A stretch of DNA of 56,166 nt. Source: CAZJHX01 sp964545715. Its GTDB lineage: Bacteria > Myxococcota_A > UBA9042 > GCA-2863065. This document shows, one piece after another, positions 45,556 through 53,908 of this stretch (positions are counted from its first letter, which is position 1; every line of letters starts with the position of its first letter). The notes below the pieces were generated by a model. That model was not told the DNA's origin, did not search any database, and saw only the letters and a program-made list of their open reading frames with translations. The position numbers and the translations under genes are program-made. The stretch covers positions 1 through 56,166 of the forward strand of contig CAZJHX010000066.1 in the NCBI GenBank assembly GCA_964545715.1, in the 5' to 3' direction.

Positions 45556-47234
45556 TGCGATCCATCCTCGTCGTCCTGATGCTCAGCGGCTGCGCCCCCG
45601 CGTGGAAAGCGGTGCCGCACGACGTCCCGTTCCAGAGGACGCCGATCACCGTGCTGCACGCCCAGCCGGAGGTGGCTCACGGGTCCGACTGGTGGAACAT
45701 CGCGCTGCGAAGCACGGTGGCGCCGCTGGGCAAGCTGGCCAGCCCCGCGCGGCTGGTCGATCGCCTGACTGGAGGCCGACGCGCGCTGGACATCAACGCG
45801 TTTGGGCAGGTCCCGGACTCCCAGTGGTTCACAAACCGCATGGGCAAGGCGCCGCTGAGCCCGTCCGCGGTCAAGCGGGGGGCCAACACCGAACCGGGAC
45901 CCGCCGACGGACCGCTGCTGGTGCTGAACGGCAAAACCGAAGGCGTCACGCCCGGCGTGGTCGCGCGAGATACCGCCGGCGTCATCTGGTTCATCAAGTT
46001 TGACCCGCCGTCCCACCCCGAGCTGTCGTCGGGCGCCGAGACCGTGGCCGCGCGCCTGCTTCATGCGGCCGGCTACCACGTGCCGCAGACGTACGTGGTC
46101 GACCTGCACCTGTCGCGGCTGTCGCTGTCCGAGGACGCCACGGCCAAAGACGAGTACAACGAGTGGCAGCCGTTCAAGCCCAAGGCTCTCAAAAACCTGC
46201 TCGGCACGTTGAACCCCGATCCCAAGGGCCGCACCCGCGCCCTATTCAGCCGCGCCGTCCCGGGAGCGCCGCTGGGCCCGTTCTCCTATACGGGCGTGGA
46301 TCCGCGAGACCCGAACTCGCGCGTGCCCAACGAGCGACGTCGCAGCCTGAGGGGGCTGTGGGTCTTCATGGCGTGGCTGAACAACACCGATACACGGGCT
46401 CGCAACACGCTGGACACCTTCATCCAGTCGCCGGCGCGGTCCGGCAAGGGCTTTGTCCGTCACTACCTGATCGATTTCGGCGACTCGCTGGGCTCGTCTG
46501 GCAACCGCGTGAAGTACGTCGGCGAGGGCTATGAATACCGCGTGGACTGGGCGCGCCTGGGCCAGCGCATGATCACGCTGGGTATGGCCTATCCCTACTG
46601 GCTGGCGGTCCGCCGCAGCCCCTATCGCTCGGTCGGCGTCTTTGAAAGCGAGGTGTTCCACCCGAGCACGTGGTCGCCGATGATCCCCAACCCGGCGTTT
46701 GACGAAGCGACGGCCCTGGACACGTATTGGGGTGCGGCGATCCTGGCGCGCTTCACGGACGCGCACATCCGGGCGGCGGTGGATGCCGCTGCATACAGCG
46801 ATGCCGGAGCGGCGGACCTGATCTTCCAGGTACTGAAACGGCGTCGCGCCAAGCTGCTGCGCTACGCCTTCTCGCGCGTGCTGGCGCTGGACGACGCGCG
46901 GGTGAAGGACAGGTGCCGAGTTCAGCTGACGGATCTCGCGCCGCCGTCCGGGCGCGCCCACTACCAGTGGCGGCTGGATTGGACCCGCACGGGACGCTCC
47001 AGGGTCCTGCTCGGCCGCGGCATGGGTCCGACGCCGCATGTCGATCTTTGTGCGCTGCTGGCGGAGGCGCGCGCGACCCACGGCGCCGACTTCGCGGCCG
47101 ACCCGTTTGTGACGCTGACGTTGCATCGCCCGCGCGACGGCAGCAAAGGCCCGCCCGTAAAAGTGCACTTGAGATCGCACGACGGCGGCCTATTGCTCGC
47201 TGGTATCAGCCGCAATATTGAAAGCGCGCCCTAA
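45555..47234 (+). CDS. lipoprotein with kinase-like signature, copy A
   Basis: 559 residues; ATG shares its A with the stop of the barrel gene (TGATG). Signal MRSILVVLMLSGC. It is a full-length homologue of the protein at 48792-50450. Shared features: a PDSQWFTNRMG motif near residue 90; a strand with Lys148 (VIWFIKFD); a helix with Glu (SGAETVAARLLHAAGYHVP); NNTDTRARNTLD with Asp279 and Asn284; and HYLIDFGDSLGS with Asp307-Phe-Gly. Lys, Glu, D-x4-N and DFG in this order are the landmarks of the protein-kinase/HipA/CotH fold. The family itself I do not recognise, and phosphotransfer is inferred. Being a lipoprotein it would act outside the cytoplasm, like CotH or Fam20-type kinases. Confidence 0.7.
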   Translation: MRSILVVLMLSGCAPAWKAVPHDVPFQRTPITVLHAQPEVAHGSDWWNIALRSTVAPLGKLASPARLVDRLTGGRRALDINAFGQVPDSQWFTNRMGKAPLSPSAVKRGANTEPGPADGPLLVLNGKTEGVTPGVVARDTAGVIWFIKFDPPSHPELSSGAETVAARLLHAAGYHVPQTYVVDLHLSRLSLSEDATAKDEYNEWQPFKPKALKNLLGTLNPDPKGRTRALFSRAVPGAPLGPFSYTGVDPRDPNSRVPNERRRSLRGLWVFMAWLNNTDTRARNTLDTFIQSPARSGKGFVRHYLIDFGDSLGSSGNRVKYVGEGYEYRVDWARLGQRMITLGMAYPYWLAVRRSPYRSVGVFESEVFHPSTWSPMIPNPAFDEATALDTYWGAAILARFTDAHIRAAVDAAAYSDAGAADLIFQVLKRRRAKLLRYAFSRVLALDDARVKDRCRVQLTDLAPPSGRAHYQWRLDWTRTGRSRVLLGRGMGPTPHVDLCALLAEARATHGADFAADPFVTLTLHRPRDGSKGPPVKVHLRSHDGGLLLAGISRNIESAP

Positions 47235-47246
47235 ACGCCGTATGTC

Positions 47247-48380
47247 ATGGGTCGGATGACGACCATTGTCCTGGCCGCGATTCTCAGTGTGACCTTCGGA
47301 TTTGCCGAGGTGCCGGCAGAAGAGTCCGCCCGCTACGGGGTGTGCGCCGGTCAGAGCGTCGACCGTCTGCCCGCCGGCGCCGAGCAGGCCCGCGTTCTTG
47401 CCGCGGCCGGCAGCATGAGCGACCGCGTGCGCGACCATGTCGTCTCTTTGCTGCGCGCGCGCCGGCAGACCCTAAAGGACCCGGGCTTGGACCGCTTTAT
47501 GGTGTTGGGTGCCAGCGCGTCTCGCAACATGTACTTCCTTACCGGCTTCGGCCGCGGACACGGCTCCCTGGCCCCCAACTGGGAGTTTCTGCGTCCGGCC
47601 ATCGACCACTTTCGCGGCAAGGGCACGCGCAGCTCGTTTGTGCGCAAGCAGGCCACTCGCTCCGGCACGTCGCCCGGCAGCTATGTCTGGGAGTCGCGCA
47701 TCTGTCCGGATTGCTCGGACCGTCTGGACAAGGAGATCGCCAAGCACAGGCCGGCGTTTGCCATCGTCATGTTCGGCACCAACAATGCGGCCTGGGACAG
47801 CATCCGCGGGTCACACAGGGCCTACTTCCGGCGCGTCGCGGCGGGATACGCCGACGAAAAATGCCGCAAGAGGAGCTGCCTTGCGCCGTGGCAGATCGGC
47901 GACAACGCCATGGAGGACGCCGAGCACGTGGGGCAGATCCCCAAGGACGTCGAGGCACACATGGCCGGCAAAGTGCGCCGCTTCCGCCGCAGCTACAGCA
48001 AGCTGATCGAGCGGCTGCTGCGCCGACAGATCGTTCCGCTGCTGACGACGGCGCCGCCGATGCCGCGCTGGTGGCTGGAAGAGAACACGGTAGTCATCCT
48101 CAACGACGTCGTGCGCGAGCTCGCGGACAAGTACCGGCTGCCGCTCATCGACTACTGGCAGGCACTGCACCCGACCGTGGTCGAGGCCGGCGTCGAGCGA
48201 CTGGATTGGCGTCACCCCGTGATGACCCACAACAAGGGCATGGGCTCCGACCGCTTCCACCCCAACCACAAACAGGCGTTTCACATCGCGGACGAGAACC
48301 TGATCTACGGCTACAACGTCCGCAACACCCTGACCCTGGTGCGCCTGCTGGAGCTGGTCGAGGTCGTCAGCGACCTTTAG
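47247..48380 (+). CDS. secreted SGNH/GDSL hydrolase-like protein
   Basis: 377 residues from ATG 47247 (an ATG at 47256 is equally possible). Signal peptide TTIVLAAILSVTFGFA. The SGNH blocks are recognisable: MVLGASASRNMYF (block I, with Ala where Asp is usual, Ser kept), VMFGTNNAAWDS (block III, Asn kept) and SDRFHPNHKQ (block V, Asp and His). This supports an esterase or acyl-transferring enzyme acting on glycans or lipids outside the cytoplasm. It follows the kinase-like lipoprotein by 12 bp, so it is probably the last gene of that operon. It shares TTAG with the convergent gene's stop. Confidence 0.82.
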   Translation: MGRMTTIVLAAILSVTFGFAEVPAEESARYGVCAGQSVDRLPAGAEQARVLAAAGSMSDRVRDHVVSLLRARRQTLKDPGLDRFMVLGASASRNMYFLTGFGRGHGSLAPNWEFLRPAIDHFRGKGTRSSFVRKQATRSGTSPGSYVWESRICPDCSDRLDKEIAKHRPAFAIVMFGTNNAAWDSIRGSHRAYFRRVAAGYADEKCRKRSCLAPWQIGDNAMEDAEHVGQIPKDVEAHMAGKVRRFRRSYSKLIERLLRRQIVPLLTTAPPMPRWWLEENTVVILNDVVRELADKYRLPLIDYWQALHPTVVEAGVERLDWRHPVMTHNKGMGSDRFHPNHKQAFHIADENLIYGYNVRNTLTLVRLLELVEVVSDL

Positions 48381-48784
48381 GAGGCCAGGTACGGATCCTT
48401 GTCGTGGGGCATGGGCTCCCACAGCTCGATCTTGTTTCCCTCGGGATCCAGGACCCACCCGAACTTGCCGTTCTCGTGCTGCTCGATCTCGCCCGCGATC
48501 GTCACGCCCTCCTCCCTGAAAGCCGCAAAGAGCGCCTCGATGTCATCGACGCGATAGTTGACCATCAGCTGGCTGGCGCTGGGATCGAAGTAGGTCGTGT
48601 CCTTTTTGAAGGGTGACCACACGGTGTACCCGCGGCGCTCCGGTGCGTCATCGTCACGCCACTGAAACATGGTGCCGCCCCAGTCCTGGACGTCGATGCC
48701 CAGGTGATCGCGGTACCACTCCCGCTGTTGGTCGGCGTCCTCGCACTTGAAGAAGACGCCACCCAGTCCTGTTACTCGCTTCAA
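48377..48784 (-). CDS. VOC-family (glyoxalase-like) protein
   Basis: 135 residues. I start it at the TTG at 48784, which has GAGG 8 nt upstream just past the preceding gene's stop. No ATG fits. One VOC unit pair is visible: VTGLGGVFFKCEDADQQREW, then YRDHLGIDVQDWGG, then LMVNYRVDDIEALFAAFREE and FGWVLDPEGNKIELWEP with the metal-ligand Glu. Length fits single VOC-domain dioxygenase or isomerase-like proteins. It is cytoplasmic. It follows the kinase-like lipoprotein copy B with a 7-bp gap, but a functional link is not obvious. Confidence 0.9.
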   Translation of the reverse strand: MKRVTGLGGVFFKCEDADQQREWYRDHLGIDVQDWGGTMFQWRDDDAPERRGYTVWSPFKKDTTYFDPSASQLMVNYRVDDIEALFAAFREEGVTIAGEIEQHENGKFGWVLDPEGNKIELWEPMPHDKDPYLAS

Positions 48785-48791
48785 AGTCGCC

Positions 48792-50450
48792 TCACTTGTC
48801 GTTGCGCTCCAGTCCCACGATCTTGTAAGACTTGGCGGCCTGGTAGAGATGCACCCGCGCTGGACCCACGGGCTCGCCGTCGGTCGCCGCCACGATGTCG
48901 ACAACCAGGTACGCGGGGTTGGCCGCGCTGGTCTGCGCCACGCTGGGCAGCGGGACGCACGCGTGACCGGCTTTTTTGACTGTGGGCGCGCCGATCTCGA
49001 TCACCGCGGACCCGGGCATGGTCAGCGCCGACGCGGTGTAGGTGCGCGCCTTGGCATCGGCGACGTTGGCGGTCACCGCGAGGTCCTCCATGCACAGCGT
49101 GCTGCCGGTCACGGTGGGCGCGGTCAGCGGCGAGAGATTGCGAAACCAGTAGCGCAGAATCTTGTCGCGGCGGCCCTTCAGGATTCGGCTCAGCTCGGCA
49201 GCGATGGCGGGCTTGAGGTGCCCGACCTTGATCGCCGCGTCGATGTGCTCGTCGGTGAACCGGGCCATGATGCGCGCCATCCACGCGGCGTCGGCCTCTT
49301 TCATGCGGCTGAAGGCCGGGTTGGGGTACTCGTTCTTCCAGCCCCCCGGGTCGAAGGGCTCGACGTTGAAGTACGCGAACACGTCTCCGGAGGCGCCGTA
49401 TTTTGCTTTGTCCCAGGGCCGCACCAGGATGCCCAGCGTGATGAGGTCCAGCCCGACATCCGCGAAGTCCAGGACGTAGCTGTGGCCCCACCGCCGGGAC
49501 AGCGCGTCCCAGTCCCACAAGGACCCGAAGCAATCACCGAAGTCGATGTAATAGTGCTTGATGTAGCCCTTGTCCTTGCCCACGAACATGTCCAGCGTGT
49601 TCTGCTCGCGCGAGTCGAAGTGGTTGACCCAGGACGCCAGCACGGACGCACCGCGCAGGTCCCGGCGGTCGGCGTGATCGATCACGTCGTTGGGATCGTC
49701 GTCGCGCGTATCCTCGTACCGGAACGGCCCGATGGGTCGGCCGCTGAGAAACAGGCTGGCGCTGGCGCGATACCGCTTGTCGGGCAGACGAACCGCCTTG
49801 TCGAAGATGAGGTCCAGATGCTTGTTGGCCAGGCGCTCCGGGTTGCCCTTTTCATCTTTGGCCTTGGCTTTGGGCGAGATCCGCAGGATGTCGCGGTCAA
49901 AGAACACGATCTGGTTGCACGGCGTGTTGTAGCCGGCCGCCCAGTACAGCTTGGAGACGATGGTGTCGGAGGCCGTGGCGCGTGGCTGCTGGGCCTTGCC
50001 GTCAAACTTCAGCAGGTAGCGGCGACCGTCCTGCGCCTTGATGATGAAGCCGGGGTTGGCGCCGTTGGGCTTGGCGCCGATCACGGTCCACGGGCCCTCG
50101 GGGTTGATGGGCGGCTCGCCCTTGCAGTCGCCCGTCAGCAGCTCTTTGGGGTCGACCACGCGCTTGCCCAGGCGGTTGGTGAACCAGCTGGAGTCGGGCA
50201 CCTCTTCCATAGCGTTGACGTTGACCGCGTCCTCGGCCACCCGCACGTACAGCAGGTCCGACAGCGGGCGAAACAGCGTCTGGTCCAGGCCGTCCCAGGC
50301 AAAACCCGAGAAGTAATCGGCCGGCGGCGGACCATACGGCTTGGAGTCCGGGTCCTCCGTCATCGGGTCGGCCATCGGAAACTGGCGAACGGTGGAGCCG
50401 CACGCGGTCAAAAGTGCCGCGATCAGCAGGACTGACAGGTATCTGCGCAT
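48792..50450 (-). CDS. lipoprotein with kinase-like signature, copy B
   Basis: 552 residues from ATG 50450. Signal MRRYLSVLLIAALLTAC. It aligns along its length with copy A: VPDSSWFTNRLGKR, Lys148 in YLLKFDG, Asp in the next helix (SDTIVSKLYWAAGYNTP), NHFDSREQNTLDMF with Asp279 and Asn284, and HYYIDFGDCFGS with Asp303-Phe-Gly. Lys148, Asp279 and Asn284 carry the same residue numbers in both proteins. The C-terminal 110 residues form a separate beta-rich domain. The divergent gene 33 bp away encodes a nucleotide-transporter-like protein, followed by another beta-barrel. The kinase reading is my inference from the motif order. Confidence 0.7.
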   Translation of the reverse strand: MRRYLSVLLIAALLTACGSTVRQFPMADPMTEDPDSKPYGPPPADYFSGFAWDGLDQTLFRPLSDLLYVRVAEDAVNVNAMEEVPDSSWFTNRLGKRVVDPKELLTGDCKGEPPINPEGPWTVIGAKPNGANPGFIIKAQDGRRYLLKFDGKAQQPRATASDTIVSKLYWAAGYNTPCNQIVFFDRDILRISPKAKAKDEKGNPERLANKHLDLIFDKAVRLPDKRYRASASLFLSGRPIGPFRYEDTRDDDPNDVIDHADRRDLRGASVLASWVNHFDSREQNTLDMFVGKDKGYIKHYYIDFGDCFGSLWDWDALSRRWGHSYVLDFADVGLDLITLGILVRPWDKAKYGASGDVFAYFNVEPFDPGGWKNEYPNPAFSRMKEADAAWMARIMARFTDEHIDAAIKVGHLKPAIAAELSRILKGRRDKILRYWFRNLSPLTAPTVTGSTLCMEDLAVTANVADAKARTYTASALTMPGSAVIEIGAPTVKKAGHACVPLPSVAQTSAANPAYLVVDIVAATDGEPVGPARVHLYQAAKSYKIVGLERNDK

Positions 50451-50483
50451 GGGGCATCGTAACCACGGCGGGACGGCGTTACA

Positions 50484-51848
50484 ATGCCGCTCATCGCTCA
50501 CAACGACCCAGAAAATACCCGCGATCGGACGCTCTTGGACAAGATGCTGCGCCCCTTTGCGGACGTTCACGCCGGCGAGGCAACAACGGTCCTGCTGCTG
50601 GCGCTGAACTTCTTTCTGGTGCTCACGTCGTACTACATCATCAAGCCCGTGCGGGAGGCGCTGATCCTCTCGGACGAGGGTGCGGTCATCAAGAGCTACG
50701 CATCGGCCGGGCAGGCCCTGCTGTTTTTGGTGGCGGTCCCGCTCTACGCCAAGCTGGCCGACAAGGTGCCGCGCAAGACGCTGCTCAACGCGGTCACGCT
50801 GTTTTTCGCCGCCTGCATGGTCCTCTTCTACGTGCTGGCGCAGTTCGAACTGCCGCTCGGCATCCCGTTTTATCTGTGGGTCGGCATCTTCAACATGATG
50901 TTCATCGCGCAGTGCTGGGCCTTTGCAAACGACGTCTACACGCCCGATCAGGGGCGCCGGCTGTTCGCCATCGTCGCGTTCGGCTCGTCATCGGGCGCCG
51001 TCTTCGGCAGCTTTATCTCCGGGCGCCTGGTCCCGGTCCTGGGCATTTTCAACATGCTGCTGCTGGCGGCCGCCATCCTGACCGCCAGCCTGGTGCTGAC
51101 CAACTGGGTGTTCAAGCGCGAGCTCGCGGGAGCACCAAAGGACGACGGCCAGGAGCCCGAAGAGGACGTGGGCTTCGCAGAGGGCGGCGCGTTCGAATTG
51201 CTGTTCAAAAACAAGTACCTGCTGCTCATCGCCGTACTCCTGCTGCTGCTCAATTGGGTCAACTCGACGGGCGAGTTCATCTTGGGCAGCGTGGTGGAGT
51301 CCGCCTACGACCTGGCCATCGCCGAGGGCACGACGGACCTGGGCAAAAAAGAGTACATCGGCGCCTTTTACTCGGACTTCTTCTCGATCGTGAACCTGGT
51401 GGGCCTGCTGGTGCAGCTGTTCCTGGTGTCTCGCATCCTCGACTTCTTCGGGGTGCGCGTGGCCATCCTGATCCTGCCGGTCATCGCGCTGGGCGCCTAT
51501 GCGCTGCTGGCCTTCTACCCGATTCTGGCAGCCGTCCGCTGGGCCAAGACGGCTGAGAACGCCACCGACTACTCCCTGAACAACACCGTGCGCGGCGTGC
51601 TGTTTTTGCCGACGACGCGCGAGGAAAAATACAAGGCCAAGCAAGCCATCGACACGGTCTTTGTGCGCGCTGGGGACGTCCTCTCTGCGCTGGTCGTGTT
51701 CTTCGGCACCAAGCTCGCGTTTGAGACGGGCGACTTTGCGCTGTTCAACCTGGCGCTGGTCGTCGTATGGATCGGCGTGGCGATCGCGATTGGGCGCCGT
51801 CACGCGGTGTTGGTCGCCGAGGCGGAGGAAAAAGGAGCTGCCACTTGA
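50484..51848 (+). CDS. Npt/TLC-family nucleotide transporter-like membrane protein
   Basis: 454 residues with about 12 membrane helices. The first helix reads LALNFFLVLTSYYIIKPVRE, a signature I associate with the ATP:ADP translocase (Npt1/Npt2, TLC) family and its free-living bacterial relatives. Later helices (LLLLLNWVNSTGEFILGSVV; VFVRAGDVLSALVVFFGTKL) also fit. Known members exchange ATP and ADP or import nucleotides in intracellular bacteria and plastids; the relatives in free-living bacteria are not well characterised. A general MFS transporter is the alternative. It is divergent from kinase-like lipoprotein B and its stop overlaps the TTG of the following barrel gene (TTGA). Confidence 0.75.
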   Translation: MPLIAHNDPENTRDRTLLDKMLRPFADVHAGEATTVLLLALNFFLVLTSYYIIKPVREALILSDEGAVIKSYASAGQALLFLVAVPLYAKLADKVPRKTLLNAVTLFFAACMVLFYVLAQFELPLGIPFYLWVGIFNMMFIAQCWAFANDVYTPDQGRRLFAIVAFGSSSGAVFGSFISGRLVPVLGIFNMLLLAAAILTASLVLTNWVFKRELAGAPKDDGQEPEEDVGFAEGGAFELLFKNKYLLLIAVLLLLLNWVNSTGEFILGSVVESAYDLAIAEGTTDLGKKEYIGAFYSDFFSIVNLVGLLVQLFLVSRILDFFGVRVAILILPVIALGAYALLAFYPILAAVRWAKTAENATDYSLNNTVRGVLFLPTTREEKYKAKQAIDTVFVRAGDVLSALVVFFGTKLAFETGDFALFNLALVVVWIGVAIAIGRRHAVLVAEAEEKGAAT

Positions 51849-53185
51849 GATTTGCTAGCACCGTGCTGGCCGCCGCGGTGATGGTTGCCGCGCTGCACAC
51901 GCCGGCCGCCGCGCAGGAGAAGCGCCCGCTGCCGGACTATGACGGCCGCGAGTCCGAGACCACCGCCGGCGACGTCCTGATCTGGGTGCCGCGCGTGATT
52001 CTCTACCCAGCCTATCTGGTCTCGGAGTACATCATCCGCAAGCCCTTTGGCTACGTGATCACCAAGGCCGAGCAGAAAGAGCTGCCCACGTTTCTGGCCG
52101 ACTTCTTCACGTTTGGCGAGGACCGCTCGGCCGGGCTGCTGCCCACGTTCTTGATCGACTTCGGCACGACCGCCGGGTTCCTGCCCAGCGGCGGCTTCTA
52201 CTTCTTCTGGAACGACGTCGGCATCAAGGGCCATCAGGTGCGCCTGCGCGCGGCCTTCGGCGGCGAGGACTGGGTCCAGGTGCGGTACGCCGACCGCTTC
52301 AACTTCGGCCCCAACGACCGCTACCGCATCGGCATGGTAGGCGAGCTGAACCGCCGCAAGGACTGGCTGTTTGCGGGCATCGGGCCGCTCGTGGAGGCGG
52401 ACTCCCCGTATCGATACGGCGAGGATCGCCTGGACGGCGGCATCCGCTTCCGCATGGACATCGGCAGCCGCGGCTTTCTGACCACCGAAACACGCGCGCG
52501 CCGGGTGGAGTACTTCGACGGCGGCTGCTGCGATGACCCCTCCGTGGCCGAGCAGATCGCGGCCGGCGCCCTGCCCTTGCCGCCACGCCTGGGCGAAGGG
52601 TTCGCGGCGTTTCAACAGACCGTGCGCGTGGCGATGGACACCCGAGGCACCCGCCCCGGCCCCGAGACCGGCCTGCGCGGCGAGCTGCGTGGCGCATTGT
52701 CAGCCGATCTGCGTCAGTCCGGCGCCGGCTGGGTCAGCTACGGCGCCACCCTCGGCGGCTTCCTGGACATCTACCGCAACCGCGTCCTGGGCCTGACGTT
52801 GAGCGCCGACTTCGCTGAGCCGTTTGGCGACGGCGAGGTCCCGTTCTCGGAGCTCATCCAGATGGGCGGCGACGACGTGATGGCCAGCCTACAGCAAGGG
52901 CACCTGCGCGACCGCAGCTCCATCAGCGCCCGCCTGGATTATCGCTGGCCGGTGTGGACCTGGCTGGACGGCTGGATGTTCGCGACCGCCGGCAACGTCT
53001 TCGGCGCACAGCTGGACGGCTTCGACCCGGAGCTGATGCGCATGTCCTTCGGCTTCGGCCTGCGTACCGCCAACCCGGCCGACCACCGCTTCCAGTTCAT
53101 GGTGGCCGCCGGCACCGACCCGCTCGGCGAGGGCGGCGCGATCTCGTCGGTGCGCGTCGTGCTGGGCACCACAAGCGGGTTCTAG
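51845..53185 (+). CDS. Omp85/BamA-like outer-membrane beta-barrel, copy B
   Basis: 446 residues. Start is the TTG at 51845, overlapping the transporter stop, because AAGGAG lies about 9 nt upstream and a signal peptide follows (RFASTVLAAAVMVAAL, cleavage after AAA). No POTRA domain is seen. Alternating beta strands fill residues about 100-446 (GGFYFFWNDVGIKGHQVRLR; RMDIGSRGFLTTETRARR), with a surface-antigen-like region (MASLQQGHLRDRSSISARLD) and a terminal Phe (VRVVLGTTSGF). Its layout parallels copy A at 44242-45555. With the transporter and kinase-like lipoprotein it forms the second barrel/lipoprotein module. Confidence 0.8.
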   Translation: MRFASTVLAAAVMVAALHTPAAAQEKRPLPDYDGRESETTAGDVLIWVPRVILYPAYLVSEYIIRKPFGYVITKAEQKELPTFLADFFTFGEDRSAGLLPTFLIDFGTTAGFLPSGGFYFFWNDVGIKGHQVRLRAAFGGEDWVQVRYADRFNFGPNDRYRIGMVGELNRRKDWLFAGIGPLVEADSPYRYGEDRLDGGIRFRMDIGSRGFLTTETRARRVEYFDGGCCDDPSVAEQIAAGALPLPPRLGEGFAAFQQTVRVAMDTRGTRPGPETGLRGELRGALSADLRQSGAGWVSYGATLGGFLDIYRNRVLGLTLSADFAEPFGDGEVPFSELIQMGGDDVMASLQQGHLRDRSSISARLDYRWPVWTWLDGWMFATAGNVFGAQLDGFDPELMRMSFGFGLRTANPADHRFQFMVAAGTDPLGEGGAISSVRVVLGTTSGF

Positions 53186-53188
53186 CTC

Positions 53189-53908
53189 ATGACCAAGACC
53201 ATCGTCATCACCGGCGCAAGTCGCGGGGTGGGCCTGGGCGCGGCACAGCGCTGGGCGACACAAGGACATCAGGTCGCCGCGTGCGCGCGCTCAGACATCG
53301 ACCTGGCGGGCGACAACGTGCTGACCCTGCGCGGCGATGTCACCGACGAGCGTGACGTGGACGCCCTGCTGGCGGAGACCGAGGTCCGCTTCGGACGCAT
53401 CGATCTCTGGGTCAACAACGCGGGGATCCTGGACCCGATCCGGTTTGCGCACGACATGTCGGCCGACGAGTTCCGCCGCATGATGGACATCAACGTCACA
53501 GGTGTCTTTCTGGGCACGCGTGCCTACAGCCGCCACGCGCGACGCCACGGCGGGGGCGTGCTCATCAACGTCTCATCGGGCGCCGCGGGCAGAGCGTACG
53601 CAGGCTGGTCCGCCTACTGCGCGTCAAAAGCGGCTGTCGAGCGCTTCACCGAGGCGGTGCAGGTCGAGGAGGCCGAGCATGGGCTGCGCGCGTACTCGGT
53701 GGCTCCCGGCGTCATCGACACTGGGATGCAGGCGTTGATCCGGGGCACTGACGAGGCTGACTTTCCGATGGTGCCGCGCTTTCACGAGATGAAGGCGCAG
53801 GAGGCGTTCAACTCACCTCAGTGGGTTGCGGATCAGCTGTATGCGCTGGCGTTTGACCCGGCGTGCAGACCCGAGACGGTGGCCTGCCGAATTCCCGCCC
53901 AGGGTTAG
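53189..53908 (+). CDS. short-chain dehydrogenase/reductase (SDR)
   Basis: 239 residues. Classical SDR motifs: TGASRGVGLG (cofactor loop), NNAGIL, catalytic Ser in INVSSGAAG and Tyr-Lys in YCASKAAVERF, then APGVIDTGM. It should be an NAD(P)-dependent oxidoreductase in the cytoplasm; the substrate is unknown. It starts 3 bp after the barrel gene, so may be co-transcribed. It shares TTAG with the convergent SRAP gene. Confidence 0.95.
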   Translation: MTKTIVITGASRGVGLGAAQRWATQGHQVAACARSDIDLAGDNVLTLRGDVTDERDVDALLAETEVRFGRIDLWVNNAGILDPIRFAHDMSADEFRRMMDINVTGVFLGTRAYSRHARRHGGGVLINVSSGAAGRAYAGWSAYCASKAAVERFTEAVQVEEAEHGLRAYSVAPGVIDTGMQALIRGTDEADFPMVPRFHEMKAQEAFNSPQWVADQLYALAFDPACRPETVACRIPAQG

